In this document: in pieces, positions 12,588 to 21,374 of the stretch | Position numbering within the stretch: position 1 is the first letter of the stretch | How the letters are laid out: the number at the start of each line of letters is the position of its first letter | Origin: Streptomyces sp. I05A-00742 | GTDB lineage: Bacteria; Actinomycetota; Actinomycetes; Streptomycetales; Streptomycetaceae | DNA length: 51,369 nt | Reading direction: 5' to 3' | Assembly (NCBI RefSeq): GCF_013055795.1 | Contig: NZ_JABETO010000040.1 | Span: 1 to 51,369 of the forward strand | Position numbers and translations under genes: made by a program | The notes under the pieces: generated by a model | What the model was told of the DNA's origin: nothing | Seen by the model: only the letters and a program-made list of their open reading frames with translations | Database searches by the model: none

Positions 12588-13517
12588 TCAGAGGGCCAGC
12601 CGGTACCGGCACCACCGCCCGGACGGCCGGAGCCCGGCGGCGGCGAGCGCGCCGGCGGTGACCGGGTCGCCGTGTTCCCGCACCTCCAGCAGGGTGACGC
12701 GCGGGTGGTCGCGGCGCAGGCGGGCGACGAGTTCGGCGACCAGGCCGGTGACCGCGTCGCCGTCGGCCGTGTCCGCGCGGAAGATCACGTCCACGGCCGC
12801 CTCCGTCTCCGCGATCACCGCCGTGGCCTGGGCGGCCGTTCCGCCGCCGGGCGCGAGCAGGTCCAGGGTCAGGTGCGGGACCGGCGGCAGGTCGTTCTGC
12901 AGGGCCGCGGCCTCGTCGGGGCCGTAAGGCCGGCCGGTGACCTCCGAGTAGAAGCGGGCGTGCTCGGCGAGCAGACCGGCGTCGGGCCGCTCGGGCACCT
13001 GACGGGCCGTCACCGGAGGCAGTCCGGCCGGTGGACGCCAGTCGGCCAGGGGCACGGTCGTCGTCCAGCGACTGCCCAGCTCCCCGGCCTCGCCCGCGCC
13101 CAGTTCGGCCGCGACGCACCCGTCGTCGCCGTCCGCGCCGACCCATTCCAGGGCCGCGTGCCCGGCGGCCCCGGCGGTCCGGGCGGCGCCGTGCAGCAGG
13201 CGCGCGGTCGTCTCCCGCTCCTCGTCGGTGAGGCCGTGCCGGCCGGGCGAGCCGGTGGCGAGGCGCTCCCGTTCCCGGGAGACGAGCAGCCACTGGACGT
13301 CCGCGGCTCCGGCGGCACCGGCTCCGGCCTCCGGTTCGTACACCTCGGCCCAGCCCAGCAGCCCGCCGTCGGAGGCGCGGGCGACGACGGTCCAGGCCGG
13401 CCCGTCCGCGTCGTCACGGGCCGGGTCGGGGACGGGCACGGGCAGTCCGGCGTACAGCTCCTCGTACAGGCGGACGTCGGCGTCCGCGTCGCGGTGGTAC
13501 TCCACGGTGATGCCCAT
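12588..13517 (-). CDS. GNAT-like protein with two N-acetyltransferase-type halves
   Basis: This 309-residue protein begins MGITVEYHRDADADVRLYEEL. The two halves have the alpha/beta composition of tandem GNAT domains. In the C-terminal half a beta strand with acidic residues (TAAQATAVIAETEAAVDVIF) is followed by a long helix (GLVAELVARLRRDHPRVTLLEVREHG) and a GLRPSGRWCRYRL ending, the usual GNAT finish. The classic Q/RxxGxG/A acetyl-CoA loop is poorly conserved, so activity is uncertain. It is divergent from a secreted protein gene starting at 13617, with a 99-base shared promoter region. Confidence 0.6.
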   Translation of the reverse strand: MGITVEYHRDADADVRLYEELYAGLPVPVPDPARDDADGPAWTVVARASDGGLLGWAEVYEPEAGAGAAGAADVQWLLVSRERERLATGSPGRHGLTDEERETTARLLHGAARTAGAAGHAALEWVGADGDDGCVAAELGAGEAGELGSRWTTTVPLADWRPPAGLPPVTARQVPERPDAGLLAEHARFYSEVTGRPYGPDEAAALQNDLPPVPHLTLDLLAPGGGTAAQATAVIAETEAAVDVIFRADTADGDAVTGLVAELVARLRRDHPRVTLLEVREHGDPVTAGALAAAGLRPSGRWCRYRLAL

Positions 13518-13616
13518 GTACTGACGCTCTTTCGCTCGGGCCGGGGTGCGGACCGGCGGCGCCCGCACCCGAACTATTGTGCTCGATGCCCCGGCCGAAC
13601 CAGTGAAAGGAACCCT

Positions 13617-14171
13617 GTGCCCGCCTCCCCCACCGTCCTGACCAGCACTCTCCTCGCCGTCGCCCTGTCCTGCGGGACCGTCTCCGCCGCGGAGGCCCGT
13701 CCGCTCGACGGGACAGGGGTCACCCCTGCCCCGCACAGCGCCCCGGCGGCCGCCGTGCGGATCACCGAGGGACAGGTGCGGGAGGCCGCCCCGGGGACGC
13801 CCCTCCTCTACCCGAGCGTGACCAGCTGCCTCACAGTGACGGTCCGGCTGCGGAGCGGCGGCCTGGTGGGAGCCCACGCCAGCCTGTTCCGGGTCCCCGG
13901 CGAACTGCGGTCGGACGCGATCCTGCCCGCGCTGCGGAAGCGGGTCGGGAACCGGCCGGTGCGCGCCGTGGAGGTCCGGGGCGCCCTGGGCGCCTGGCAC
14001 CCGGGCTACCTGACGAAGGCGATCGAGGCCTACGGACCGGGCGAGGAGATTCCCCAGCCCGCGGGCCCCGCCCCGGAGGGACTGGCAGGCGCGGTGGCAC
14101 GGGCGCTCGGGCAGCCGCGCGCGGCGGTCACCGTCGAGGACGTCCCCGACGGTGACTTGACGGTCCGTTAG
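13617..14171 (+). CDS. secreted protein of unknown function
   Basis: The GTG start is supported by GAAAGGAA ending five bases upstream. The first ~28 residues (MPASPTVLTSTLLAVALSCGTVSAAEA) form a signal peptide with a hydrophobic core and an SAAEA-type cleavage site, so the 184-residue product is probably exported. The mature part contains SVTSCLTVTVRLRSGGLVGAHASLF, suggesting a beta-rich fold, and a long helix near the C-terminus. I do not recognise a named family. The gene is divergent from the GNAT-like gene. Confidence 0.75.
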   Translation: MPASPTVLTSTLLAVALSCGTVSAAEARPLDGTGVTPAPHSAPAAAVRITEGQVREAAPGTPLLYPSVTSCLTVTVRLRSGGLVGAHASLFRVPGELRSDAILPALRKRVGNRPVRAVEVRGALGAWHPGYLTKAIEAYGPGEEIPQPAGPAPEGLAGAVARALGQPRAAVTVEDVPDGDLTVR

Positions 14172-14192
14172 GCCGTCGGCCCGTGCCCGGGC

Positions 14193-14306
14193 TCAGGGTT
14201 GTTCCCTCTTCACCGTGAACAGCCCCCGGATCAGCATGACGGCGGCCACGGACGTCATTCCGCCGGCCGAGGCCCGCGAGGTTCCGTGAGAACGGGGTGG
14301 CTCCAT
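14193..14306 (-). CDS. 37-residue small ORF with a strong ribosome-binding site
   Basis: The ATG at 14306 is preceded by GGAAGGAGG with a six-base spacing, one of the best Shine-Dalgarno matches in the window. The frame reads MEPPRSHGTSRASAGG followed by MTSVAAVMLIRGLFTVKREQP and a TGA. It has a short hydrophobic stretch (SVAAVMLIRGLF) and a basic tail, consistent with a small membrane-associated or leader-type peptide. It runs against the secreted protein gene (stop 14171) and diverges from the MFS gene at 14587. No homologue is recognised; being a true gene rests on the ribosome-binding site. Confidence 0.5.
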   Translation of the reverse strand: MEPPRSHGTSRASAGGMTSVAAVMLIRGLFTVKREQP

Positions 14307-14586
14307 GGCGACCTCCTTCCCCGGTCCGGCACCGGGCCCTCGGGTGGCCCGCGCCGGGAGGTGAGGGAAACTGAAGGGGCTCCGCCCGGGCGCACGGTCC
14401 GGAAGGGGCCGGTCCCACCTCAGCGACTTCCATCCTCACCCGCCCCCCACAGTGATCGCCACGCGAGGCCCACGGGCCGCGCGGGCCCCGGGCCACCGGG
14501 TGTGCCTCCCGGCCACCCGGGGCAAGCGCCGGGAACGTCCGGCCGGGGGCGCGGGGTCTCCGGCCGAGCTGTCCGGGAGGTGCGTC

Positions 14587-16086
14587 ATGACGACGGTCGA
14601 ACAGCGCTCCGAGGGGGCGGGGGGTGAGACCGGGACGGTCACCACATCCGTACCGGCCCGGCTGGACCGGCTGCCGTGGTCGCGGTGGCACTGGATGGTG
14701 GTGATCGGTCTCGGCACGGTGTGGATACTCGACGGCCTCGAAGTGACCGTCGTGGGCAACATCGCCTCCCGGCTGTCCGAGCACGGCAGCGGTCTGGACA
14801 TCAGCTCCGCCCAGGTGACCGGGCTCGCCGCGGCGCTGTACGTGGCGGGCGCCTGCGTCGGTGCCCTCTTCTTCGGCTGGCTGACCGACCGGCTGGGCCG
14901 CAGGCGGCTGTTCCTGGTCACGCTGGCGGTGTATCTCGCCGCGACCGCCATGACCGGGCTGTCGTTCGAGTCCTGGTGGTTCTTCGTCTTCCGCTTCCTG
15001 ACCGGCTGCGGCATCGGCGGCGAGTACGCGGCCATCAACTCGGCCGTCGACGAGCTGATACCCGCCGCGTACCGCGGCCGCGTCGACCTGATCATCAACG
15101 GCAGCTTCTGGATCGGGGCCGTCGGCGGGTCCCTGCTGTCGGTCGTCATGCTGGACACGAGCCTGTTCCCGGCGTACCTCGGCTGGCGGCTCACCTTCGG
15201 TCTCGGCGTCGTCCTCGGCCTGGTGATCCTGCTCGTCCGCCGGAACGTCCCCGAGTCGCCGCGCTGGCTGTTCATCCACGGACGGGGCGCGGAGGCGGAG
15301 GAGCTGGTCGACTCCATCGAGCGGCAGGTCGCCGCCGACACGGGCCGCCCCTGCGAGCCCGTGGACCGGGAGTTCACCATCCGCCGGCGCGGCGGCATCG
15401 GCTTCCTCACCATCGCGCGGACCGTCTTCCGCGACTACCCGCGCCGGTCCGCGCTGGGGCTGGCCCTGTTCATCGGCCAGGCGTTCCTCTACAACGCGAT
15501 CACCTTCGGGTTCGGATCGATCCTGACCGACTTCTTCTCGGTGCCCTCGGGCCGGACCGGCTACTACTTCGCCGTCATCGCCTTCGTGAACTTCCTCGGC
15601 CCGCTGCTGCTGGGGCGCCTCTTCGACACCGTCGGCCGACGGCCGATGATCACCGGGACGTACGTCCTGAGCGGGCTGCTGCTGTTCGGGACCGCCTGGC
15701 TGTTCGGGCGCGGTTCGCTGACCGCGGCCACTATGACGGCCTGCTGGTGCGCGGTTCTGTTCTTCGCCTCCGCCGGGGCCAGCAGCGCCTATCTGACGGT
15801 GAGTGAGATCTTCCCCATGGAGACGCGCGCGCTGGCGATCGCCTTCTTCTACGCGGTGGGCACGGCCGCGGGCGGCATCACCGGTCCGCTGCTCTTCTCC
15901 GAGCTGACCGGTTCCGGGGTCGTCGGGGACACCGTCCTGGCGTTCCGGATCGGTGCGGCCCTGATGACCGCCGCGGGCGTCGTGGCGGGCTTCCTCGCCC
16001 TGCCCGCCGAGCGCCGCTCGCTGGAGGACATCGCCACCCCGCTCACGGCCGCCGCCCCCACCGGGACGCCGACCGGCACACCCTGA
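14587..16086 (+). CDS. MFS transporter, sugar-porter / metabolite:H+ symporter type
   Basis: This 499-residue protein has about 12 membrane segments. Family marks include GWLTDRLGRRRLF after the second helix (the G-x-x-x-D-R-x-G-R-R loop), RFLTGCGIGGEYAAINSAVDELIP, and RLFDTVGRRPM between the two halves, as in the sugar-porter and metabolite-H+ symporter branch. It would import or export a small metabolite by proton coupling. The ATG at 14587 has GGGAGG six bases upstream; the in-frame extension further upstream is rejected. A hairpin follows at 16167-16193. No regulator is adjacent, so the substrate is open. Confidence 0.88.
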   Translation: MTTVEQRSEGAGGETGTVTTSVPARLDRLPWSRWHWMVVIGLGTVWILDGLEVTVVGNIASRLSEHGSGLDISSAQVTGLAAALYVAGACVGALFFGWLTDRLGRRRLFLVTLAVYLAATAMTGLSFESWWFFVFRFLTGCGIGGEYAAINSAVDELIPAAYRGRVDLIINGSFWIGAVGGSLLSVVMLDTSLFPAYLGWRLTFGLGVVLGLVILLVRRNVPESPRWLFIHGRGAEAEELVDSIERQVAADTGRPCEPVDREFTIRRRGGIGFLTIARTVFRDYPRRSALGLALFIGQAFLYNAITFGFGSILTDFFSVPSGRTGYYFAVIAFVNFLGPLLLGRLFDTVGRRPMITGTYVLSGLLLFGTAWLFGRGSLTAATMTACWCAVLFFASAGASSAYLTVSEIFPMETRALAIAFFYAVGTAAGGITGPLLFSELTGSGVVGDTVLAFRIGAALMTAAGVVAGFLALPAERRSLEDIATPLTAAAPTGTPTGTP

Positions 16087-16166
16087 CGGTCATCAGAAGT
16101 TCCGTGTGGGACAGGGCAGTTCGCGCTGACCGCATGATGCACGGCACAGGCCGGAACACCACCGCG

Positions 16167-16193
16167 CGCCGGGTCCCCGACGGGGGCCCGGCG
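16167..16193 (+). terminator. probable terminator of the MFS gene
   Basis: CGCCGGGTCCCC at 16167-16178 pairs with GGGGGCCCGGCG at 16182-16193 around a three-base loop, with one T/G position that would be a U-G wobble in RNA. It lies 80 bases after the MFS stop. Confidence 0.65.
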
Positions 16194-16364
16194 CCATGAC
16201 GTGACCCCCCGGATCCCCTGTTCGAGAGTGAGATCACTTTCAGAACACTTGTGTTGACATGTGCACGCGGTCATTGTGTTGCCTGGCACTCACCCCCCGG
16301 ACACCGCGTGCCGTCACCCTGACCGCGATTCCCGCACACCACCCACCTCACCGGGAGCGTCACC

Positions 16365-17003
16365 ATGCGTCTCTACGCGCGTCGAATAACCGTCACCGCC
16401 GGCCTCGCCGCACTCACCGGCACGCTCGTCCTCAACGGACCGAGCGCCCAGGCCGCGCCGCCCGCCCCCGCGGACGCCGCCACCGCGCGCACCTACCTGG
16501 CGTCCCTCACGGTCCGCCCCGAGGGCACCCTCGACGGATACAGCAGGACCCAGTTCCCGCACTGGATCACCCAGCACGGGCAGTGCAACACCCGTGAGGT
16601 CGTACTCCGGCGGGATGGCCAGGACGTCGAGCAGGACAGCAAGTGCGCGGCCGTCGAAGGCACTTGGTACTCCCCCTACGACGGCGCCACCTGGCACGAC
16701 GCCGCCGACATCGACATCGACCACGTCGTACCCCTCGCGGAGGCCTGGCGGTCGGGGGCCGACAAGTGGGCCAGGGCCGACCGGCAGAAGTACGCCAACG
16801 ACCTGACGCGGTCCCAGCTCATCGCCGTGACCGACCGCGTCAACCAGGCGAAGGGCGACAAGGACCCGGCGAAGTGGATGCCGTCGCGGACCGCCTACGC
16901 CTGCACGTACGTCCGCATGTGGGTCACCGTCAAGCACGACTACAAGCTCACCGTCGACAGCGCCGAGAAGAACAAGCTGGCCGGCGTCCTCAAGGGCTGT
17001 TGA
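16365..17003 (+). CDS. secreted HNH family endonuclease (DUF1524/GmrSD-type HNH)
   Basis: The 212-residue protein starts with a signal peptide (residues 1-31, ending PSAQA) and is therefore exported. The nuclease core is DIDIDHVVPLAEAW near residues 115-126, where Asp119 and His120 match the catalytic DH of the HNH/DUF1524 family, followed by the N-Q-K region (AVTDRVNQAKGDKDP). Cysteines near 74, 94 and 184 and the final residue 212 could form two disulfides, suiting an extracellular enzyme. Such proteins are common in streptomycetes and probably degrade extracellular DNA for nutrition. A GGGAGCGTCACC sequence precedes the ATG. An 8-base direct repeat TTGTGTTG occurs upstream at 16249-16256 and 16274-16281. 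Confidence 0.9.
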   Translation: MRLYARRITVTAGLAALTGTLVLNGPSAQAAPPAPADAATARTYLASLTVRPEGTLDGYSRTQFPHWITQHGQCNTREVVLRRDGQDVEQDSKCAAVEGTWYSPYDGATWHDAADIDIDHVVPLAEAWRSGADKWARADRQKYANDLTRSQLIAVTDRVNQAKGDKDPAKWMPSRTAYACTYVRMWVTVKHDYKLTVDSAEKNKLAGVLKGC

Positions 17004-17047
17004 TCCGACGGCAGTCGAGCGGCGGCGTGTGAGGTCGCCACGCCCCG

Positions 17048-17079
17048 GGCCCGCCCTCCGTGACACCGGTGGGCGGGCC
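17048..17079. terminator. bidirectional terminator
   Basis: GGCCCGCCC at 17048-17056 pairs with GGGCGGGCC at 17071-17079, with a further CCG/CGG pairing inside the loop. It lies between the stops of the convergent HNH and PucR genes. Confidence 0.75.
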
Positions 17080-17086
17080 GTCCGTT

Positions 17087-18271
17087 TCAGCGGCCGCTTC
17101 CGAAGGCCACCGTCCGCGCGATGTCGAGGGTGAGCCGCTGCCAGGGATCGCGCGGGTCACGGCCCGTCAGTTCCCGGACGCGGCGCAGCCGGTAGCGCAG
17201 GGACTGCGGGTGCAGGCGGAGGCCGCGGGCGGCGGCGGTGGCGGAGCCCGTGTCGAGGTAGGCGGTGAGGGCGTCGAGGAGGTGCCGCCGGCCGGGCTGG
17301 GCGAGCGGGCCGAGGACCAGCCGGCCGACGCGCTCGGAGTCCGTGGCCGGGTGGCCGGAAAGCAGCGCGAGGACGTGGGCGTCGGCATCGGTGAGGAGCC
17401 GCCCGGGGCGGTGGGCGTGGGGCGGCGCGGTGGCGAGGGCGCCGGTGGCGAGGCGGTGGGCGACGGCGATGCGGTCCAGTCCCTCGCCGGTGATCGCGCA
17501 GCCGCGCCGGCCGTGCTCGCGCAGCACCTTCGGGGCCGCGGCGGCCGCAGCCGCCGGGAGCAGCAGGACCGCCTGGGCGCCCTGGGTGGTGGCCAGCGGC
17601 GTGGTGGTGTCCCGGCCGGTTCCGGCCAGCGCGGCGAGCAGGCCGGACGCCGCGTCCTCCGCGTCGTCCCCGGGGCCGTCGCCGTCGGGCGGTCCGGCGA
17701 CCAGCAGGCAGTAGGGGTAGGGCAGTTCGACGCCGAGGCGGGCCGCCCGGTCGGTCACCGCGCCGACGGACGCGTGCCGCCCGGCGATCAGGTCGTCCAG
17801 CAGAAGGCAGAGGGCCTGGTCGCGGTCGCCCGCCAGCCGTTCGCTGGTGGCCGTGTAGGAGGTGGCCATCACCTCGCACAGGGTGTCCAGGAGGGTGAGC
17901 AGCTGCCGGGTGAGGGCGAACGCGTCCTCGGCCGCCGAGGGGGCGGCGCGGGCGGCGATCTCGTCCACGATCACGGACGCGGCGACCCGGTACGCCCGCA
18001 GCACGGCCGGCAGCGGGCGGCCGTCCGCCGCCCGGGCGGCGGCGATGCCGCGGAAGCGCCGCAGGTCGGCCGGGCCCAGGTCACCGTCGACGGCCCACAG
18101 GTGCAGGAAGCGCTCCAACGCCCAGGCGGCGATGGCGCGCACTTCCACGAGGCGTCCGTCGTCCAGGGCGGCGTAGGCGGGGACCCGTTCGTGCACCGCG
18201 CCGACGACGGCTTCGACGACCCGGGAGTCGGCGGTCAGTTCCCGCCGGATCCGTTCGCGTTCGTTCGTCAC
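17087..18271 (-). CDS. PucR/CdaR family transcriptional regulator
   Basis: This 394-residue protein ends with the PucR-type helix-turn-helix: LLDALTAYLDTGSATAAARGLRLHP then QSLRYRLRRVRELTG and a DPWQRLTLDIA tail. The central part is the GGDEF-like regulatory region usual in this family, and the N-terminal ~150 residues are helical (RsbRD-like). The GTG start gives VTNERERIRREL; an ATG further upstream adds a poorly conserved 31-residue tail. The gene is divergent from the FMN-dependent hydroxyacid oxidase gene (115-base gap), which fits a local regulator of hydroxyacid use sensing a pathway metabolite; that link is inferred from position. Confidence 0.88.
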   Translation of the reverse strand: MTNERERIRRELTADSRVVEAVVGAVHERVPAYAALDDGRLVEVRAIAAWALERFLHLWAVDGDLGPADLRRFRGIAAARAADGRPLPAVLRAYRVAASVIVDEIAARAAPSAAEDAFALTRQLLTLLDTLCEVMATSYTATSERLAGDRDQALCLLLDDLIAGRHASVGAVTDRAARLGVELPYPYCLLVAGPPDGDGPGDDAEDAASGLLAALAGTGRDTTTPLATTQGAQAVLLLPAAAAAAAPKVLREHGRRGCAITGEGLDRIAVAHRLATGALATAPPHAHRPGRLLTDADAHVLALLSGHPATDSERVGRLVLGPLAQPGRRHLLDALTAYLDTGSATAAARGLRLHPQSLRYRLRRVRELTGRDPRDPWQRLTLDIARTVAFGSGR

Positions 18272-18386
18272 CCTGTGATGGTCGCAGCCCTCACACCCTG
18301 AGCACCACCGTGGACGAGGTCCGTCGCCGCCGTGAGGATCGTCGCCGGAACGGCGCAGTTCCACGGACGGGAGGCGGGACGTACCG

Positions 18387-19562
18387 ATGACGACGACACC
18401 GCGCTGGGCGGACTACCAGTACGAGATCTACCTGAACGGCCTGTCGGGCACGGTGCCCCGGCTGCCCACCGATGTGGGCCGGCTCGAAGCGCTCGTCGAG
18501 CGGCGGCTCGGGCCGGGCCCCGCCGGGTACGTGATCGGCGGCGCGGGCGGCGGGAGCACCGTCCGCGCCAACCGCGCGGCGCTGGACCGGTGGCGGATCG
18601 TGCCGCGGATGCTGCGGGACGTGGAGGCGCGCGATCTGTCCGTGGAGCTGTTCGGGCGGCGGCTGCCGGCTCCGCTCGCCCTCGCCCCCGTCGGCATCCT
18701 GTCGGTCATGCACCCGGACGCCGAGCCGGCGGCGGCCCGCGCGGCCGCGGCGCGCGGCGTGCCCTACATCCTGTCATCGGCGTCCAGCACACCGATGGAG
18801 CAGGTCGCGGAGGCTATGGGCGACGCCGAGCGGTGGTTCCAGCTGTACTGGCCGAAGGACCGCGAGGTGGCCCGGAGTTTCCTGGCCCGGGCCCGGGCGG
18901 CGGGGTACACCGCCCTGTTCGTCACCCTCGACACCCCCATGCTGGCCTGGCGCCCCCGCGACCTCGACCAGGTGTACCTGCCCTTCCTGCACGGGGTGGG
19001 CACCGCCAACTACTTCAGCGATCCGGCCTTCCGGGCGGGGCTGGCCAAGCCCGTCGAGGAGGACCGCGAGGCGGCGGTCCGGCACTTCCTGGGTATGTTC
19101 TCCGACGCCGGGAGGACCTGGCCCGACCTGGCCTTCCTCCGGGAGCACTGGGACGGGCCGATCGTGCTCAAGGGCGTCCTGCACCCGGACGACGCCCGCG
19201 CCGCGGCCGACGCGGGTATGGACGGTGTGGTCGTCTCCAACCACGGCGGCCGCCAGGTGGCGGGTTCCGTCGCCGCCGCCGACGCCCTGCCGCGGGTGGT
19301 GGAGGCGGTCGGCGACCGGCTCACCGTGCTGTTCGACAGCGGTGTGCGTACCGGCGACGACATCTTCAAGGCGCTCGCGCTGGGGGCGCGGGCGGTGCTG
19401 CTGGGGCGTCCGTACGCGTACGGGCTGGGCCTCGACGGACAGGCGGGCGTCGACCACGTCATCCGGTGCCTGCTCGCCGAGTTCGACCTCACCCTGGCCC
19501 TGTCCGGGCACTCCGGCCCCGCCTCGCCGGGCCCCGCCGACCTCGTCCGGGACGACGCATGA
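18387..19562 (+). CDS. FMN-dependent alpha-hydroxyacid dehydrogenase/oxidase (lactate 2-monooxygenase-like)
   Basis: The 391-residue protein matches the LldD / glycolate oxidase / lactate monooxygenase family in length and motifs. VVVSNHGGRQVAGS near residue 283 is the active-site signature with the catalytic His; FDSGVRTGDDIFKALALGARAVLLGRPYAYGL is the FMN phosphate-binding end. PVGILSVMHPDAE near residue 105 and SSASSTPMEQVAEA fit the barrel strands. It oxidises a 2-hydroxyacid (probably L-lactate or a related acid) to the oxo acid or to a decarboxylated product. It overlaps the next gene (ATGA), a D-2-hydroxyacid dehydrogenase, so both stereoisomers of a hydroxyacid may be handled together. 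Confidence 0.92.
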   Translation: MTTTPRWADYQYEIYLNGLSGTVPRLPTDVGRLEALVERRLGPGPAGYVIGGAGGGSTVRANRAALDRWRIVPRMLRDVEARDLSVELFGRRLPAPLALAPVGILSVMHPDAEPAAARAAAARGVPYILSSASSTPMEQVAEAMGDAERWFQLYWPKDREVARSFLARARAAGYTALFVTLDTPMLAWRPRDLDQVYLPFLHGVGTANYFSDPAFRAGLAKPVEEDREAAVRHFLGMFSDAGRTWPDLAFLREHWDGPIVLKGVLHPDDARAAADAGMDGVVVSNHGGRQVAGSVAAADALPRVVEAVGDRLTVLFDSGVRTGDDIFKALALGARAVLLGRPYAYGLGLDGQAGVDHVIRCLLAEFDLTLALSGHSGPASPGPADLVRDDA

Positions 19563-20530
19563 GCACGACGAAGAACGTCCTGGCCATCGTCTCCCCGCAC
19601 GTCGGCGGCCGCTCCGCCGGTGCCGCGCTCGCCGGGCTGTTCCCGGGCCGGGCCAGGGTCACGGTCGTGGAGTCGGCCGACGAGGACCCGGTGGCCCTGC
19701 GCGAGGCCCACGTCATCATCACCGGCCTCGGGCCCGTCACGGCCGCGCACATCGACGCCGCCCCCGGCCTGGAGCTCGTCCAGTGCGCCAGCCATGGCTA
19801 CGACTACGTGGACCTGGACGCCGCCCGGCGCCGCTCCGTGCCCGTCTGCACCATCGGTTCCAGCGGGGCCGAGCGGCAGAACGTGGCCGAGCAGACCTTC
19901 GCCCTCATGCTGGCCCTGGCCAAGCAACTGGTCCCGGCGCACACGGCGTTGGCCGGGGGCGACTGGGCGCTGCCGCGCCTCCAGTCGTCCATCACCGAGC
20001 TGTCCGGCAAGACCCTCGGGATCGTGGGGCTGGGCACCATCGGCAGCGAAGTCGCCCGCCGCGCCGTGGCGTTCGACATGCGCGTCGTCTACAGCGGCCC
20101 CGAGGCCGCCCCGGAGGCCGAGGAGCGCCTCGGCGCGCGCCGCGTCGAACTGGACGAGCTGCTCCGCACGTCCGACTACGTCACGCTGCACGCCCCGCTG
20201 ACCGACGCCACCCGGCACCTGCTGGACGCCGAGCGACTGGCCCTCCTCAAGCCCACCGCCTTCGTGGTCAACACGGCCCGCGGCGCCCTCGTCGACCAGG
20301 ACGCCCTCGCCGACGCCCTGGAGGCGGGCGCCCTGGCCGGGGCCGGGCTCGACGTGTTCGACCCGGAGCCGCCCCCCGCGTCGCTGCGGCTGCTCCGGGC
20401 CCCGAACGTGGTCCTGTCCCCTCATGTCGCGGGCGTCACGCGCGAGACGCTGGTGCGCATCGCGCTGGCCGCGGTGCAGAACGTGACGGAGCACCTGGAG
20501 GGCAAGCCGCCGCGCGACGTCGTGTCGTAG
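19559..20530 (+). CDS. D-isomer-specific 2-hydroxyacid dehydrogenase
   Basis: This 323-residue NAD-dependent enzyme carries the family Rossmann motif GIVGLGTIGSEVARRA near residue 155. The catalytic residues are visible: Arg in VNTARGALVDQDAL near 240, the Glu in DVFDPEPPPAS near 270 and His in LSPHVAGVTRE near 288. It would interconvert a 2-oxoacid and a D-2-hydroxyacid. The start overlaps the stop of the FMN oxidase gene (ATGA), which defines it as the second gene of the operon controlled, in all likelihood, by the divergent PucR regulator. The long frame running through the upstream gene is a shadow. Confidence 0.92.
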   Translation: MSTTKNVLAIVSPHVGGRSAGAALAGLFPGRARVTVVESADEDPVALREAHVIITGLGPVTAAHIDAAPGLELVQCASHGYDYVDLDAARRRSVPVCTIGSSGAERQNVAEQTFALMLALAKQLVPAHTALAGGDWALPRLQSSITELSGKTLGIVGLGTIGSEVARRAVAFDMRVVYSGPEAAPEAEERLGARRVELDELLRTSDYVTLHAPLTDATRHLLDAERLALLKPTAFVVNTARGALVDQDALADALEAGALAGAGLDVFDPEPPPASLRLLRAPNVVLSPHVAGVTRETLVRIALAAVQNVTEHLEGKPPRDVVS

Positions 20531-20573
20531 CCGCCCCGACCCATCGACCGCAGGACATCGGAGGTTCCCCACC

Positions 20574-21374
20574 ATGTACCGAATGCACCGAAGACTCTTA
20601 CGCGGCGTGGTGTGCGCCCTGCTGGCGCTCGTGCCCGTGCTCGCGGGCGGTGTCGTCGCGGCCCCGGCGGCCCGGGCGCTCAGCCAGGCGTGCGGGGCGG
20701 ACGCCCAGGCCCTGGGCCGGGCCGACCGGCCGGTCGCGGGGACCCTGGTGTCGGCCGTGCGCGCCGACGGCAGGACCGAGCAGTTCCAGCAGTTCTACGA
20801 CGACTCGTCGACGGGCGGGCTGCCCTTCGTCTGGCACCGGTCGCAGAACGTGCCGGGCGGCGCGTACGGCACCTGGGAACGGGTCGGCGCGACCCCCGTC
20901 GGCCCCAAGCTGTACCAGGTGAGCGCGGTCGAGAACGCCACCGGCGGGCTGGAGGTCGTCTTCTCCTCCTACGGCGGCTTCTGCCACTCGGTGCTGCGCG
21001 CCCCGGGCGGCGCGTGGAGCACGCCGGAGGACTTCGGGCTGGCGCCGCCCCCGTACCACGGCGGCGTCACGCTGTTCAGGGAGCGCGACGGGCGGCTGCA
21101 CGCCTTCGCCGCGGGCCGGACCCAGTACTCCGCCATGGACGTGCGCAGCCAGTACGCCGCCACCGACGAGCACTGGGCCGGTGTCCGGGGCACGGGTCCC
21201 ATGCCGGAGAGCGGCGTCGGGCTGAGCCGGCCGACCGTCACCCAACTCCCCGACGGCCGGCTGCACCTCGTCGCCCGGGAGTGGAACCGCGACCGCTACT
21301 GGCGGACCACCGAGCGGGAGCGGTTCCTGACCTGGGAGCCGTGGCGGTTGTGCGCCGACAGCGGCTGCTCCTGA
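20574..21374 (+). CDS. secreted beta-propeller-like protein with an early TTA codon
   Basis: A signal peptide (LLRGVVCALLALVPVLAGGVV, cleavage near PAARA) precedes ~230 residues with repeated W/F-containing blade-like units (VWHRSQNVPGG, LEVVFSSYGGFCHSV, GRLHAFAAGRTQYS, GRLHLVAREWNRDRYW), as in sialidase-like or PLL-type beta-propellers. The total is 266 residues; the substrate or ligand is unknown. GGAGG lies 11 bases before the ATG. Residue 9 is encoded by TTA at 20598-20600, the rare leucine codon read by the bldA tRNA, so translation may be limited to later growth stages. It follows the hydroxyacid operon by 43 bases but need not be part of it. Confidence 0.8.
   Translation: MYRMHRRLLRGVVCALLALVPVLAGGVVAAPAARALSQACGADAQALGRADRPVAGTLVSAVRADGRTEQFQQFYDDSSTGGLPFVWHRSQNVPGGAYGTWERVGATPVGPKLYQVSAVENATGGLEVVFSSYGGFCHSVLRAPGGAWSTPEDFGLAPPPYHGGVTLFRERDGRLHAFAAGRTQYSAMDVRSQYAATDEHWAGVRGTGPMPESGVGLSRPTVTQLPDGRLHLVAREWNRDRYWRTTERERFLTWEPWRLCADSGCS

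Noticed and set aside
16249..16285. TTGACA promoter for the HNH nuclease gene
   Set aside because: No -10 box occurs at 16-19 bases; only the TTGTGTTG direct repeat is solid.
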